Assembly: GCA_021769135.1 (NCBI GenBank)
Contig: JAETTM010000033.1
Coordinates: forward strand, 1-44,673
DNA length: 44,673 bases
Direction of reading: 5' to 3'
Source: Lachnospiraceae bacterium
GTDB lineage: Bacteria > Bacillota > Clostridia > Lachnospirales > Lachnospiraceae
The position numbers and the translations under genes are program-made. Shown in pieces: positions 27,967 through 36,756 of the stretch. Below the pieces are notes generated by a model, which saw nothing but the letters and a program-made list of their open reading frames with translations, ran no database searches and was not told the DNA's origin. How positions within the stretch are numbered: the stretch's first letter is position 1; each line of letters starts with the position of its first letter.

Positions 27967-29508
27967 TTATTCCACAACCTCCCAATACCCACCTTTAGGT
28001 GAACCATGCCGGATAAGTATTCCCAAATCCCTCAACAATTTTATGTTTTTCTCAATGCCCCTTGAAGAAAGGGAAAGTTCTTTCGCTATTGCGCTGGCAG
28101 ATATCCTATCGTTTTTTTGAACTATCTCTAATATTTGTCTTTGTGTCGCATTTAATTTAACACTTGGCTTATCCGAACTATTTTTCTGTTTACTCCGAAC
28201 TTTTTCACAAGTTTTCTCCGAACTTTTCTCTTTTTCTTTCCGAACCACTTTCACATTATCTCCGAATTTTCTCCGAACTTCCTGTAAATCTTCTCCATAT
28301 TTTACACCTCTTTCCATCAACATATTAATGCTTTTTATACTGTTTTCCAAAGGAATTTTACGATACAAATTTATTCTAAACATATCATCAAAAACCTGTA
28401 CTCTAGGCATCGGAAGTTCATATTCTTCTGCCGCTTCCATAATCCTCCTAATACCTGTACCCCAAGATTCAACCAAACCCATCTGATTAAAAACATTAGC
28501 TATCGCTCTATTTCTAAGCTTCGAATGCCCATTCATTACCTCTTCATAAGTAAGCCCATTATAAAGCCCGCCCGGGGAAGTGACCTCAAGACGGTCATCA
28601 TACACCGCTACTTGGACACAAGATGAATCCGACAGATTGCGATGACAATGCGCATTAATAATCATTTCACGGATTGCTTCTACTGGAAGCTCGTAAGATT
28701 CTTTCCGAACCAGACCTTCTATTGTTGCCTCTAACCGAATATTACGCAAAACAAATATTACCGCATTCTCAATCTGTTCATAAATCGGTCCCGTAAATTC
28801 GCGCTTATCCAAAAAAACCGTCCTCTCTTTCCCTTTAAACAAAGCGCACTGCGTTTTAGAAAACGGAAAATAATCAGATGTCAACAAAACAAACGCATTA
28901 GATGCAAGCAGACACTCATCCCCTTTTTTCAGAAGCTTCCAATTAAAAAGCTGGGAACTTGTTACCTCCCGTTCGGGCAGCCCCATCGTTTTCCGATATT
29001 CCATGATATCTTTACAAAACTTTTTTATTTCCTCATCCTTTACCTCATAGCCTATACAAGTCAGTTCATCCCAGGAAATACGTGCACCTTCCATTTCTAG
29101 TTCTTTAACCTTTTCGGGATATGCAGGTCTGGAAGTACCTCCTACCCTGATAAATGTTCCGTTTTCTTTCCCTTTCGACGCTAAATAATATGGCCGATTC
29201 GGACCCGGCGCTACTGTAATAACAATAACAGTCTGATGCTCTATTGTCTGCAACTCTATATTTGGAACAATCTGCGGGATACAAGAATCTGAAACAGCAT
29301 TTGCAATGCTATCCATCATCTCAAAAACAGAATCTTTATCTACCCCTACTACTTCCCTTGTCTTATCATCCACTCCTACAATCAACTGGCCGCCCTGAGT
29401 ATTGGCGAAGGCGATAATTGTCTTCATATATTTTATTGAATCCTTCGGCAACATCGCCTTAAATTCCACATTCTTTGACTCTCCATAAAGGATTTCTTCC
29501 ATTGTCAT
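27967..29508 (-). CDS. Schlafen/AlbA_2 domain ATP-binding protein
   Basis: Protein of 513 residues of the COG2865 type. The N-terminal AlbA_2 (Schlafen-like) domain is recognisable by ESKNVEFKAMLP and AFANTQGGQLIVGVDD. The middle carries the HATPase-like region, with EAIREMIINAHCHRNLSDSS and VESWGTGIRRIMEAAEEYEL. A Lys/Ser-rich linker leads to a winged helix at the end (TQRQILEIVQKNDRISASAI). Such proteins are thought to be transcription regulators; some occur near defence genes. Start chosen at 29508 (AAGGGGCGG upstream) rather than 29547, which lies within the preceding gene remnant. Confidence 0.82.
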   Translation of the reverse strand: MTMEEILYGESKNVEFKAMLPKDSIKYMKTIIAFANTQGGQLIVGVDDKTREVVGVDKDSVFEMMDSIANAVSDSCIPQIVPNIELQTIEHQTVIVITVAPGPNRPYYLASKGKENGTFIRVGGTSRPAYPEKVKELEMEGARISWDELTCIGYEVKDEEIKKFCKDIMEYRKTMGLPEREVTSSQLFNWKLLKKGDECLLASNAFVLLTSDYFPFSKTQCALFKGKERTVFLDKREFTGPIYEQIENAVIFVLRNIRLEATIEGLVRKESYELPVEAIREMIINAHCHRNLSDSSCVQVAVYDDRLEVTSPGGLYNGLTYEEVMNGHSKLRNRAIANVFNQMGLVESWGTGIRRIMEAAEEYELPMPRVQVFDDMFRINLYRKIPLENSIKSINMLMERGVKYGEDLQEVRRKFGDNVKVVRKEKEKSSEKTCEKVRSKQKNSSDKPSVKLNATQRQILEIVQKNDRISASAIAKELSLSSRGIEKNIKLLRDLGILIRHGSPKGGYWEVVE

Positions 29509-29540
29509 TTTTACCGCCCCTTCCACAATATTTATCGCCA

Positions 29541-29869
29541 CTAACATTCCTCATGAAGTTCTTCCAATACCTCCCGTTCCAAATATTCTGTCACTTTCTC
29601 TGCATTGGCCCCGATCAGAAATTGCTGCATATTCAGGAAAATCACATCGTACCTATTTCCGTCGAATCACACCCGCAGGCGTAATAAGCCGCCAGCATTT
29701 TTAATGCCATCGACTTTCCAAAGCGCCTCGGCCTGCTGACACAGATGTATTTCTGTTCTGTATTGATGGCCTCATTTGTACACCTAATCAGCCCTGTTTT
29801 ATCCACATATATTTTAGAGCGGATTGACTCCCAAAAGCCTTTATTTCCTGGATTAAGATAAATTCCCAT
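29541..29869 (-). pseudogene. AAA-ATPase-like gene remnant
   Basis: The N-terminus of an AAA-ATPase_like protein: GNKGFWESIRSKIYVDKTGL, then the P-loop RPRRFGKSMALKM and AAYYACGCDS. The frame then ends, and another frame carries YDVIFLNMQQFLIGANAEKV to a stop at 29541. Roughly 25 residues that normally lie between these segments are missing, so an internal deletion changed the frame; everything downstream is lost. It belongs to the same family as 23871-25589. Confidence 0.75.
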
Positions 29870-29972
29870 AGGTGTGTTCCCTTCCCTCTTTCAAATTTCT
29901 TATCGTCAGTATAGCATATATCATACATAATTTAACTATATTTTTCTCACATAAAACAAAAAGGCACTTCGC

Positions 29973-31226
29973 CTATAATTCAAGGCTTTCTTCATTCAAC
30001 AAAAAATCAAATACACTCATTACAAGCACTCCATCCTCATTATAAAGAGGCGCTAACGTATCCTTTGTTATAATAATCTTCTTGAATCCGTCCTGGACCA
30101 TAAGCAACGATTTCTGCTCCTGCTTCCTTTTTGCTTCGTCCGGCATTGCATATGCTGACTGAATATAGTACCGCTTTGAACCCCTATTGCAAACGAAATC
30201 TATCTCCCTCTGTTTTCTGATTTTCTTACCGTTTTTATCCACTTCATTTGAAACTACAACACCCACATCCACATTATATCCGCGAACCTTTAATTCATTA
30301 AAAATGATATTTTCCATCGCATGCGTCTCTTCAATCTGCTTGAAATTAAGCCGTGCATTCCTAAGGCCAAGGTCTGTAAAATAATATTTTGATGGAGTAT
30401 CAATGTATTTCTTTCCTTTAATATCATATCTTAGCGCACTGTCAATTAGGAACGAATCTTCAAAATATCCAATATATTTCTTTATTGTATATTGACTAAT
30501 TTTCTTATTTTTAACGCTTTTAAACGTCGCTGAAAGCTTATTGGGATTTGTCAAAGAGCCTATTGCGGAGGACAATATATTAAGCAATTCTTCGAGTTCC
30601 GATTTATTTCTGACCTTATTTCTCCCAACAATATCGGAAATATATGTTTCATCAAATAACCGTTTCAAAAAATCCGCCTTCTGCTCCGGAGCAGGAAACG
30701 CCATCACGAGAGGAATTCCTCCATAAAGAACATAATCTCTCCACCCGGCCATCCTGTCTCCGGAATATACGCTCATATATTCTGCAAAGGTAAGTGGATA
30801 CATATGCACCTCGTCACCCCGCCCCCTGAATTCGGTAATAATGTCTTTCGACAGGAACTTAGCGTTGCTTCCGGTAACATAGACATCAACATTTTTCATC
30901 CTTGAAAGACTATTTAAAATCGCTTCAAAATCATCCAGAAGTTGTACCTCATCTAGCAGCACATAATACATTTCCTTATCTTTAATCCGTGACTTTAAAT
31001 ATGGATAAAATACCTTTGGATTCCTGTACTCTTCATATTCATACAAATCAAATGCAATCTCTATTATATGGTCATCAGCAATTTGCTCGCCTATCAGGTG
31101 TTCACGGAAAATATTAAACATAAGGTAGGATTTTCCGCATCTACGGATTCCTGTTATTACCTTAATTAGTCCGTTGTGTTTCTTTGATATCAATTTGTTG
31201 AGATAAATATCTCTGCGAATTTCCAT
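29973..31226 (-). CDS. AAA_14 ATPase with DUF4143 domain, copy 1
   Basis: Protein of 417 residues. It has P-loop GIRRCGKSYLMF, Walker B YVLLDEVQLLDDFE, the sensor-type TGSNAKFLSKD and the YGGIPLVM motif of AAA_14 ATPases. The C-terminal DUF4143 domain follows (KKYIGYFEDSFLIDSALRYD; EIDFVCNRGSKRYYIQSAYA has the nuclease-like Glu-x-Asp pattern). GGAGG is seven bases before the ATG. It has its own promoter flanked by two matching palindromes (31254-31357). Family function unproven. Confidence 0.88.
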   Translation of the reverse strand: MEIRRDIYLNKLISKKHNGLIKVITGIRRCGKSYLMFNIFREHLIGEQIADDHIIEIAFDLYEYEEYRNPKVFYPYLKSRIKDKEMYYVLLDEVQLLDDFEAILNSLSRMKNVDVYVTGSNAKFLSKDIITEFRGRGDEVHMYPLTFAEYMSVYSGDRMAGWRDYVLYGGIPLVMAFPAPEQKADFLKRLFDETYISDIVGRNKVRNKSELEELLNILSSAIGSLTNPNKLSATFKSVKNKKISQYTIKKYIGYFEDSFLIDSALRYDIKGKKYIDTPSKYYFTDLGLRNARLNFKQIEETHAMENIIFNELKVRGYNVDVGVVVSNEVDKNGKKIRKQREIDFVCNRGSKRYYIQSAYAMPDEAKRKQEQKSLLMVQDGFKKIIITKDTLAPLYNEDGVLVMSVFDFLLNEESLEL

Positions 31227-31253
31227 TTTATGCCTCCATCTATTTTATAGAAA

Positions 31254-31357
31254 TGCAGAATTCCGCATTTTTCTTCAATAGAAATTATATGTCATATTTT
31301 CTTAGAACGCAATAGCATAATGAAAATTTTTGCAGAATTCTGCATTTTTCTTCAATA
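31254..31357 (-). promoter_or_regulatory. Promoter between two palindromic 27-base repeats
   Basis: Minus-strand promoter TTGCGT (31307-31312), 17 bases, TATAAT (31284-31289) for the DUF4143 gene. A 27-base unit beginning TGCAGAATTC lies on each side, at 31254-31280 and 31331-31357, in the same direction, with one mismatch. The first 14 bases of the upstream unit, TGCAGAATTCTGCA, are a perfect palindrome. One copy lies downstream of the -10 near the transcript start and the other about 20 bases upstream of the -35. The layout suggests a pair of operators. Confidence 0.6.
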
Positions 31358-31380
31358 ATTCATGTGAGATCCTTCCTCAA

Positions 31381-32181
<801 letters not shown>

Positions 32182-32266
32182 TTATTTGGAATATATTCTA
32201 CGTCATTTTTACTTTTGCTGTAATGTATCTGATTTCTAAGCAAAGATATGGCCAAAGATGATACAG

Positions 32267-32287
32267 ACTCTCAATGACGTTGAGAGT
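32267..32287. other. Small hairpin between divergent genes
   Basis: ACTCTCAA/TTGAGAGT with a 5-base loop, followed by TTTC on the plus strand. No gene reads into it from the left on that strand, so it may be a regulatory hairpin rather than a terminator. Confidence 0.35.
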
Positions 32288-32301
32288 TTTCAAAAAACAG
32301 A

Positions 32302-32402
32302 TTGATAAAAACGCCAATAACGGATATAATATAAATCAGATTTAATTTTATTTAAATCTATTACATATTATTCTGTAGAATAAAATCAATTTAAATCTAT
32401 TG
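32302..32402 (+). promoter_or_regulatory. Promoter and operator-like repeats of DUF4143 copy 2
   Basis: TTGATA (32302-32307), 17 bases, TATAAT (32325-32330). Eight bases on, AGATTTAA (32338-32345) pairs with TTAAATCT (32352-32359). The unit ATTTAAATCTATT recurs at 32350-32362 and near 32390. A diverged copy of this promoter lies 1980 bases downstream, lacking 39 bases between the two units. Confidence 0.6.
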
Positions 32403-32411
32403 GAGGGGCAA

Positions 32412-33614
32412 ATGGTAATAAGAGAACGTTACTTACAAAGAATACGTCCATTTTACGATTCTGAAATGGTAAAAGTAATTACTGGAATCCGGCGATGCGG
32501 CAAGTCTACGCTAATGCAACAAATTATTGCGGAAATCCAACAGCAAGATGTTGCCCATGACCATATCATTTATATTAATTTTGAAAACTATAAATACAGA
32601 AAAATCAGCAATCCTGATGCCCTTTATGAATATGTTGAAAATAAAATCAAAGATGATAAAAAATATTATCTGTTCATTGATGAAATTCAAAATGTACCGG
32701 AGTTTGAACTGGTAATTAACTCATTCCGTGCCACACACAATATCAGCATTTTTATTACAGGGTCCAATTCGAAGCTTTTGTCCGGCGAATTGGCCACCCA
32801 TTTAAGCGGAAGAACCTTATCGTTCCGCATTATGCCATTTTGCTTTAAAGAATTCGCTGCGCTTTATGAAGAAAAAGAAAAACTCATATCTCCTGAACAG
32901 TTATTGGATAAATATATGTTATGGGGAGGGTTTCCTTTGGTATGCAAAGAGGAAAATGACAGCGAAAAAGAAGTTATACTATCTAATATCTATGATTCGG
33001 TAGTCCTGAAAGATGTTGTGATGCGAAATAAAATTGCTTCTGTTACCGCTCTCGACAGAGTATTGGAAAATCTCGTAGCCAATTCCGCCCTTACCATATC
33101 CGGAAATACAATAGCTTCTTCTTTGAAGGCGGACAATATTGCTGTATCCGTGCCCACTGTCTATGATTACCTGAAATATATATCCGATGCATGCATCTGC
33201 GACAAAGTTTCCAGATACGATATACGCGGGAAAAAAGTGTTATCCTTTGAAGAAAAAATTTATGTATGCGACCTTGGATTCTTCCATTTGAAAAAAAACA
33301 GGAGCAAAGAAGAATATAGCCGTATCGTAGAAACTATTTGCTATAATGAACTGATTTCCAGAGGATACCAGGTATATGTGGGTAAGACTTATAAAAGCGA
33401 AGTTGACTTTATAGCACAAAAGGGAAAAGAAAAGCTTTATTTACAGGCTGCTTATTTATTGGACAATGCCGAAACCATAGAGCGGGAATTCGGGGCATAT
33501 AAAAAAATTGAAGATAATTATCCTAAATATGTCATTTCTACTGACAGAATCCCCATGTCGAGAGACGGAATCATTCATAAAAATCTGTGCAGCTGGCTTC
33601 TGGAAAGCGTGTAG
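32412..33614 (+). CDS. AAA_14 ATPase with DUF4143 domain, copy 2
   Basis: Protein of 400 residues, same architecture as 29973-31226. It has P-loop GIRRCGKSTLMQ, Walker B YYLFIDEIQNVPEFE, TGSNSKLLSGE, WGGFPLV, and a DUF4143 C-terminus with YKSEVDFIAQKGKEKLYLQA. The start is at ATG 32412 with GGAGGGGCAA upstream; a TTG at 32400 would fall in the ribosome site. Its last codons run into an antisense integrase remnant. A partial second copy lies at 34279-34492. The two intact DUF4143 proteins in the window are too different to be recent duplicates. Confidence 0.88.
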   Translation: MVIRERYLQRIRPFYDSEMVKVITGIRRCGKSTLMQQIIAEIQQQDVAHDHIIYINFENYKYRKISNPDALYEYVENKIKDDKKYYLFIDEIQNVPEFELVINSFRATHNISIFITGSNSKLLSGELATHLSGRTLSFRIMPFCFKEFAALYEEKEKLISPEQLLDKYMLWGGFPLVCKEENDSEKEVILSNIYDSVVLKDVVMRNKIASVTALDRVLENLVANSALTISGNTIASSLKADNIAVSVPTVYDYLKYISDACICDKVSRYDIRGKKVLSFEEKIYVCDLGFFHLKKNRSKEEYSRIVETICYNELISRGYQVYVGKTYKSEVDFIAQKGKEKLYLQAAYLLDNAETIEREFGAYKKIEDNYPKYVISTDRIPMSRDGIIHKNLCSWLLESV

Positions 33615-33679
33615 CTATCCAGTACAAGCCAGCTTTCTCCTCCTTCTTTGAGGGTGCGCACTTCCCTATAACCTCCCAT
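33611..33679 (-). pseudogene. 5' fragment of a tyrosine integrase gene
   Basis: ATG at 33679 with AGAGGTC upstream opens MGGYREVRTLKEGGESWLVL and DSY, which resembles the first residues of Lachnospiraceae tyrosine-type integrases (before the SAM-like domain). At 33611 the reading passes into the antisense of the DUF4143 gene. It follows the AbrB-like gene by 11 bases as in an operon. The family call rests on 23 residues only. Confidence 0.4.
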
Positions 33680-33690
33680 GCCTGACCTCT

Positions 33691-33930
33691 TTAAAAATCG
33701 GAAAAATCAACCGCCTCCGATACATCACCTTTCTTGAAGTTGGCAATCGCCCTGTCCATATCGCTCAAAGTTCTTACAGAGATAGACTCCGGAACGGTCA
33801 ATTCTCTCGGCTCCAGAATAATGCAGCCGTTCTTGTACTCTCTGACATTATAATACTGGTATGCCGCACCACGAAGTGTTACACGCTTCTTACTGTCAAC
33901 ATGAACCGTATAATCTTTTACTGCTTCCAT
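33691..33930 (-). CDS. AbrB-like antitoxin or regulator
   Basis: Protein of 79 residues. An N-terminal swapped-hairpin-like region (YTVHVDSKKRVTLRGAAYQY, then NGCIILEPREL) is followed by an acidic helical tail (LSDMDRAIANFKKGD), the layout of small AbrB-type antitoxins whose tail binds a toxin. No RelE/ParE toxin follows; the next gene is a remnant. AGGAGGTGACGGCG precedes ATG 33930. An overlapping GTG would be too close to the ribosome site. Confidence 0.65.
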   Translation of the reverse strand: MEAVKDYTVHVDSKKRVTLRGAAYQYYNVREYKNGCIILEPRELTVPESISVRTLSDMDRAIANFKKGDVSEAVDFSDF

Positions 33931-33954
33931 CGCCGTCACCTCCTATTAAGCAAA

Positions 33955-34005
33955 GTGGGATTTCCCACCTATCATTATAATACGCTTTTTCTTAGTGTCT
34001 GTCAA
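33955..34005 (-). promoter_or_regulatory. Promoter with palindrome at the start of the AbrB-like gene
   Basis: Minus-strand consensus TTGACA (34000-34005), 17 bases, TATTAT (33977-33982). The palindrome GTGGGATTTCCCAC (33955-33968) lies over the expected transcript start. It fits autorepression by the encoded AbrB-like protein. Confidence 0.6.
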
Positions 34006-34126
34006 CTTCCATCAGACCATTCACAAAAATTTTATACGTGTGGTACATCCTCACCTCCCATCCAGCGACATCTGAATAAGCAAAGAACGTTTATTCAATC
34101 CGCAAACAGGAACAAATAAACGCTCT

Positions 34127-34285
34127 ATGGCCATTACCCACGAAAGCACGGATATTCTCTATTATGAAGATGGTACGGTTTGGAACAACCCAAACTATGA
34201 AAACTGGATTCAGGCATACGCCGGGAAAGAAACCGATGTAGCCAAATTGCAAAATTATTATCCCCATGAATATAAAATAGATTGA
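34127..34285 (+). CDS. Possible small ORF or gene fragment, 52 residues
   Basis: From ATG 34127 the reading MAITHESTDILYYEDGTVWN runs on with a clearly protein-like composition (many Tyr, Trp, Asn) to TGA at 34283-34285, where the duplicated DUF4143 promoter begins. The frame is open about 18 codons further upstream without a start codon, and no ribosome site is visible before the ATG. It may be the 3' end of a lost gene. Family not recognised. Confidence 0.3.
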   Translation: MAITHESTDILYYEDGTVWNNPNYENWIQAYAGKETDVAKLQNYYPHEYKID

Positions 34286-34492
34286 TAAAAACGCAAATAA
34301 CGGATATAAAATGAATTAGATTTAATTATATTTAAATCCATTGGAGGGGCAAATGGTACAGGGTCAAATTCGAAGCTTTTGTCCGGCGAATTGGCCACCC
34401 ACTTAAGCGGAAGAACCTTATCATTCCGCATTATGCCATTTTGCTTTAAAGAAAGCGTATAGCTATCCAGTACAAGCCAGCTTTCCCCTCCT
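34279..34492 (+). pseudogene. Internally deleted second copy of the DUF4143 gene
   Basis: The stretch repeats three separate pieces of the 32.3-33.65 kb region. They are the promoter and ribosome site with ATGGTA; about 110 bases from the middle of the gene (from ACAGGGTC to GCTTTAAAGAA); and the last bases with about 35 bases of downstream flank (AGCGTATAGCTATCC…). Two large deletions join them, at short matching bases (TACAG, GAA), and the frame is lost. The flank shared with copy 2 includes the antisense integrase scar, so the duplication happened after that insertion. Confidence 0.8.
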
Positions 34493-34666
34493 TTATTTAT
34501 CTAAATCATCCGCCATCCTGCGGATACAATCATATGTTTCAGTCAACAACCCCGCTGCAAGCAACAGGGCATCAAGCTTGCAATGCTGCAGAGCAGCGGG
34601 GTATGTGACCCTCGCGGCAGTCGCCAAATGTCTGCAAGCAGCCACTTGGCTCGTTGCTCGCGGGAA
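34493..34666. other. GC-rich tract with nested inverted repeats and a gene tail
   Basis: CCCCGCTGC (34550-34558) pairs with GCAGCGGGG (34593-34601), and GCCAAATG (34623-34630) pairs with CACTTGGC further on, with one G-U pair. No clear T run follows. On the minus strand the text also reads LDALLLAAGLLTETYDCIRR and ADDLDK before a stop, likely the end of a lost small gene. The tract lies just downstream of the seven-gene operon and may fold at the 3' end of that mRNA. Confidence 0.4.
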
Positions 34667-36736
34667 TCAGCGGTTTTTATAAATAGTCAGACAGTTCTTC
34701 CCATCCTTGTACTCATAAATCACTTCATCCATACTCTTCTTCACCATATAAATACCGAGGCCGCCGATTTTTCTCTCTTCCGCGCTGAGGGTCACATCGG
34801 GGTCTTCCTTCCCCAACGGATTATAAGGCTTCCCACTGTCTTCGAAGCGTATGGCAAGAGTTTTCTTCTCTTCATCAAACCGGCATTTGATGGTTGCCTG
34901 GCCGCCGTCACCTTCATAAGCATAGGAAGCGATATTGACAAAGATTTCTTCCACAGCTATAGAAATCTGGATTCCTGCTGCCATGGGGAATCCCGCTTTA
35001 TCTATCTGTCCTTCCACGAATTCCATCACCCCCGCAAACGCATCCTTTTTCGCGGGGCACACCATCTCTGCCCATTCTTCCGGAACAGTTCCCCCGAAAT
35101 TTCCCGCAGTTTCTTCCGGAACAGGCTCTAGAGGCTGCTGTAGTTTACCCATCCGCAACGCCAGCATGGTGATATCATCGGACTGCTCCTCGCCTTTGGT
35201 AAAAGCGGACAGTTCTTCGCTGATAAAGGCCAGTAACGGTTCCGGCATCATATTCTTTACCTCAGGCCTGGAGAGCGCCCGCTCCAGTCTGTCATCTCCG
35301 AACAGTTCTTCCTTCGTGTCCAACGCTTCCGTCACACCGTCCGTATAAAGGTAGAGGGTATCTCCCACGCCAAGCTGCAATTCGTTTTGTCTGTAACGGA
35401 CGCCTTCCATACCTGCCAATACGAAACCGGGCCGTGCCTTTATCCATTCTACGGTTCCGTCCTTTCTGATGATGAGAGGATAATTATGTCCCGCATTCAC
35501 ATAAATCATATGGCCCGTATGGATATCCATGACTCCCATCCATCCGGTAACAAACATACCTACTTCATTGTTTTCGCACAGCTGTGCATTTACATTGGTA
35601 AATACATCCGCCGGCGTTTCTTTGTTCTGGGCATGGTTCTTGATCAGCGTCTTTGCAATGACCATAAACAGTGCGGCAGGCACTCCCTTTCCTGACACAT
35701 CGGCCATTACCACAGCCAGATGATCTTCGTCCACCATAAAGAAATCATAGAAATCTCCCCCCACCTCTTTGGCCGGATGCATGCTGGCATAAATATCGAA
35801 CTCATCATGCTCCGGAAAGGCCGGGAAAATATTGGGCAGCATATCCGCCTGAATCTGTGTGGCTACGTTCAGCTCCGCGCCAATCCGTTCTTTTTCCGCA
35901 GTCACCGACATCAGGTTTGTAATATAGCGGTTGATATTTTCTTCCATTCTGACCAGGCTGTGATACAGATCCCCGATTTCGTCCTTTGTTTTTACCGTTA
36001 TACCGCTAAATACCGAAATTCCCATTTCGGAATGTGACTTTTCTTCCTTTACCAGACGGTCCGCCGCATCCGACAATCCTTTTAACGGTTTCACCAGCGT
36101 TCTCATGGTGATATAAATAAACAGCGCGGAAAGAGCTATTGTAATAATTATTAACAGGCCAACCATTTTCATACGGAAGCTATTTAAATCCTTCATCACC
36201 GCATCCATGGAAATATCCACAGCCATACAGCCTGCCGGATTCCCCTTGGAATCAAACAACGGATAATTAATGCTCATCAGCCAGCCGAATTCTTCATTGC
36301 TGATGATGGGTTCCGTATATTCGCCTCTTACCAGCTTTTCCGCATTTTCAGAAAACGCGCCCTCGTAATAAGGTTCATGAAAGCCCATCGGTATGGCATT
36401 CTCCGTAGGGTCCGTATCCCACAGATAATATACCTCATCCAGTTCCGGCTTCGTCACATACAGAAATTCAATACCCCCATTTTCTCTTATCTCGCACAGC
36501 CTGTCATAGCTTTCCATATATTCCTCATCCATATCCAGCGTATCAATATAATACTGTATTTTGTCCGGATTGATCTGTGCAGCTGCAATCTTCGCAATAT
36601 TCGTAGCCACCGTCTCATAATGATTAAAAAGCGTTCTCCGGTAATAACTGTAACTGAATATAATCATAACCGTGCTAAGACATAAAGCAATAATGAAAAT
36701 CTGTAAACTGATTTTTTTGCTTAACGTAAATTTCAT
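34667..36736 (-). CDS. Membrane PP2C (RsbU/SpoIIE-like) phosphatase fused to an RsbW-like domain
   Basis: Protein of 689 residues. Two membrane helices (about 11-29 and 191-211) enclose an extracytoplasmic sensor; HAMP follows (212-265), then a coiled coil, a PP2C phosphatase domain (about 305-530) with metal-site motifs GGDFYDFF, MADVSGKG, YTDGVTEA and DDITML, and a C-terminal HATPase_c domain of RsbW/SpoIIAB type (about 560-689). The latter is intact: N-box Glu596/Glu597 and Asn601, G1 box Asp633-Ser-Gly635, G2 GGLGIYMVK. One chain thus joins a phosphatase and a kinase-type domain, both expected to act on a STAS protein such as 39415-39714. Last gene of the operon; AAAGGAG before ATG. Confidence 0.9.
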   Translation of the reverse strand: MKFTLSKKISLQIFIIALCLSTVMIIFSYSYYRRTLFNHYETVATNIAKIAAAQINPDKIQYYIDTLDMDEEYMESYDRLCEIRENGGIEFLYVTKPELDEVYYLWDTDPTENAIPMGFHEPYYEGAFSENAEKLVRGEYTEPIISNEEFGWLMSINYPLFDSKGNPAGCMAVDISMDAVMKDLNSFRMKMVGLLIIITIALSALFIYITMRTLVKPLKGLSDAADRLVKEEKSHSEMGISVFSGITVKTKDEIGDLYHSLVRMEENINRYITNLMSVTAEKERIGAELNVATQIQADMLPNIFPAFPEHDEFDIYASMHPAKEVGGDFYDFFMVDEDHLAVVMADVSGKGVPAALFMVIAKTLIKNHAQNKETPADVFTNVNAQLCENNEVGMFVTGWMGVMDIHTGHMIYVNAGHNYPLIIRKDGTVEWIKARPGFVLAGMEGVRYRQNELQLGVGDTLYLYTDGVTEALDTKEELFGDDRLERALSRPEVKNMMPEPLLAFISEELSAFTKGEEQSDDITMLALRMGKLQQPLEPVPEETAGNFGGTVPEEWAEMVCPAKKDAFAGVMEFVEGQIDKAGFPMAAGIQISIAVEEIFVNIASYAYEGDGGQATIKCRFDEEKKTLAIRFEDSGKPYNPLGKEDPDVTLSAEERKIGGLGIYMVKKSMDEVIYEYKDGKNCLTIYKNR

Positions 36737-36756
36737 TCCATACTCCTTTCAGGACT

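Noticed and set aside
32299-34492. Composite transposon or att sites from the repeated ends
   Set aside because: No transposase lies between, no terminal inverted repeats are seen, and the second copy is just a deleted form of the gene and its flanks.
34583-35131. 182-codon plus-strand reading
   Set aside because: It runs antisense through the RsbW-like end of the phosphatase gene and has no protein-family features.
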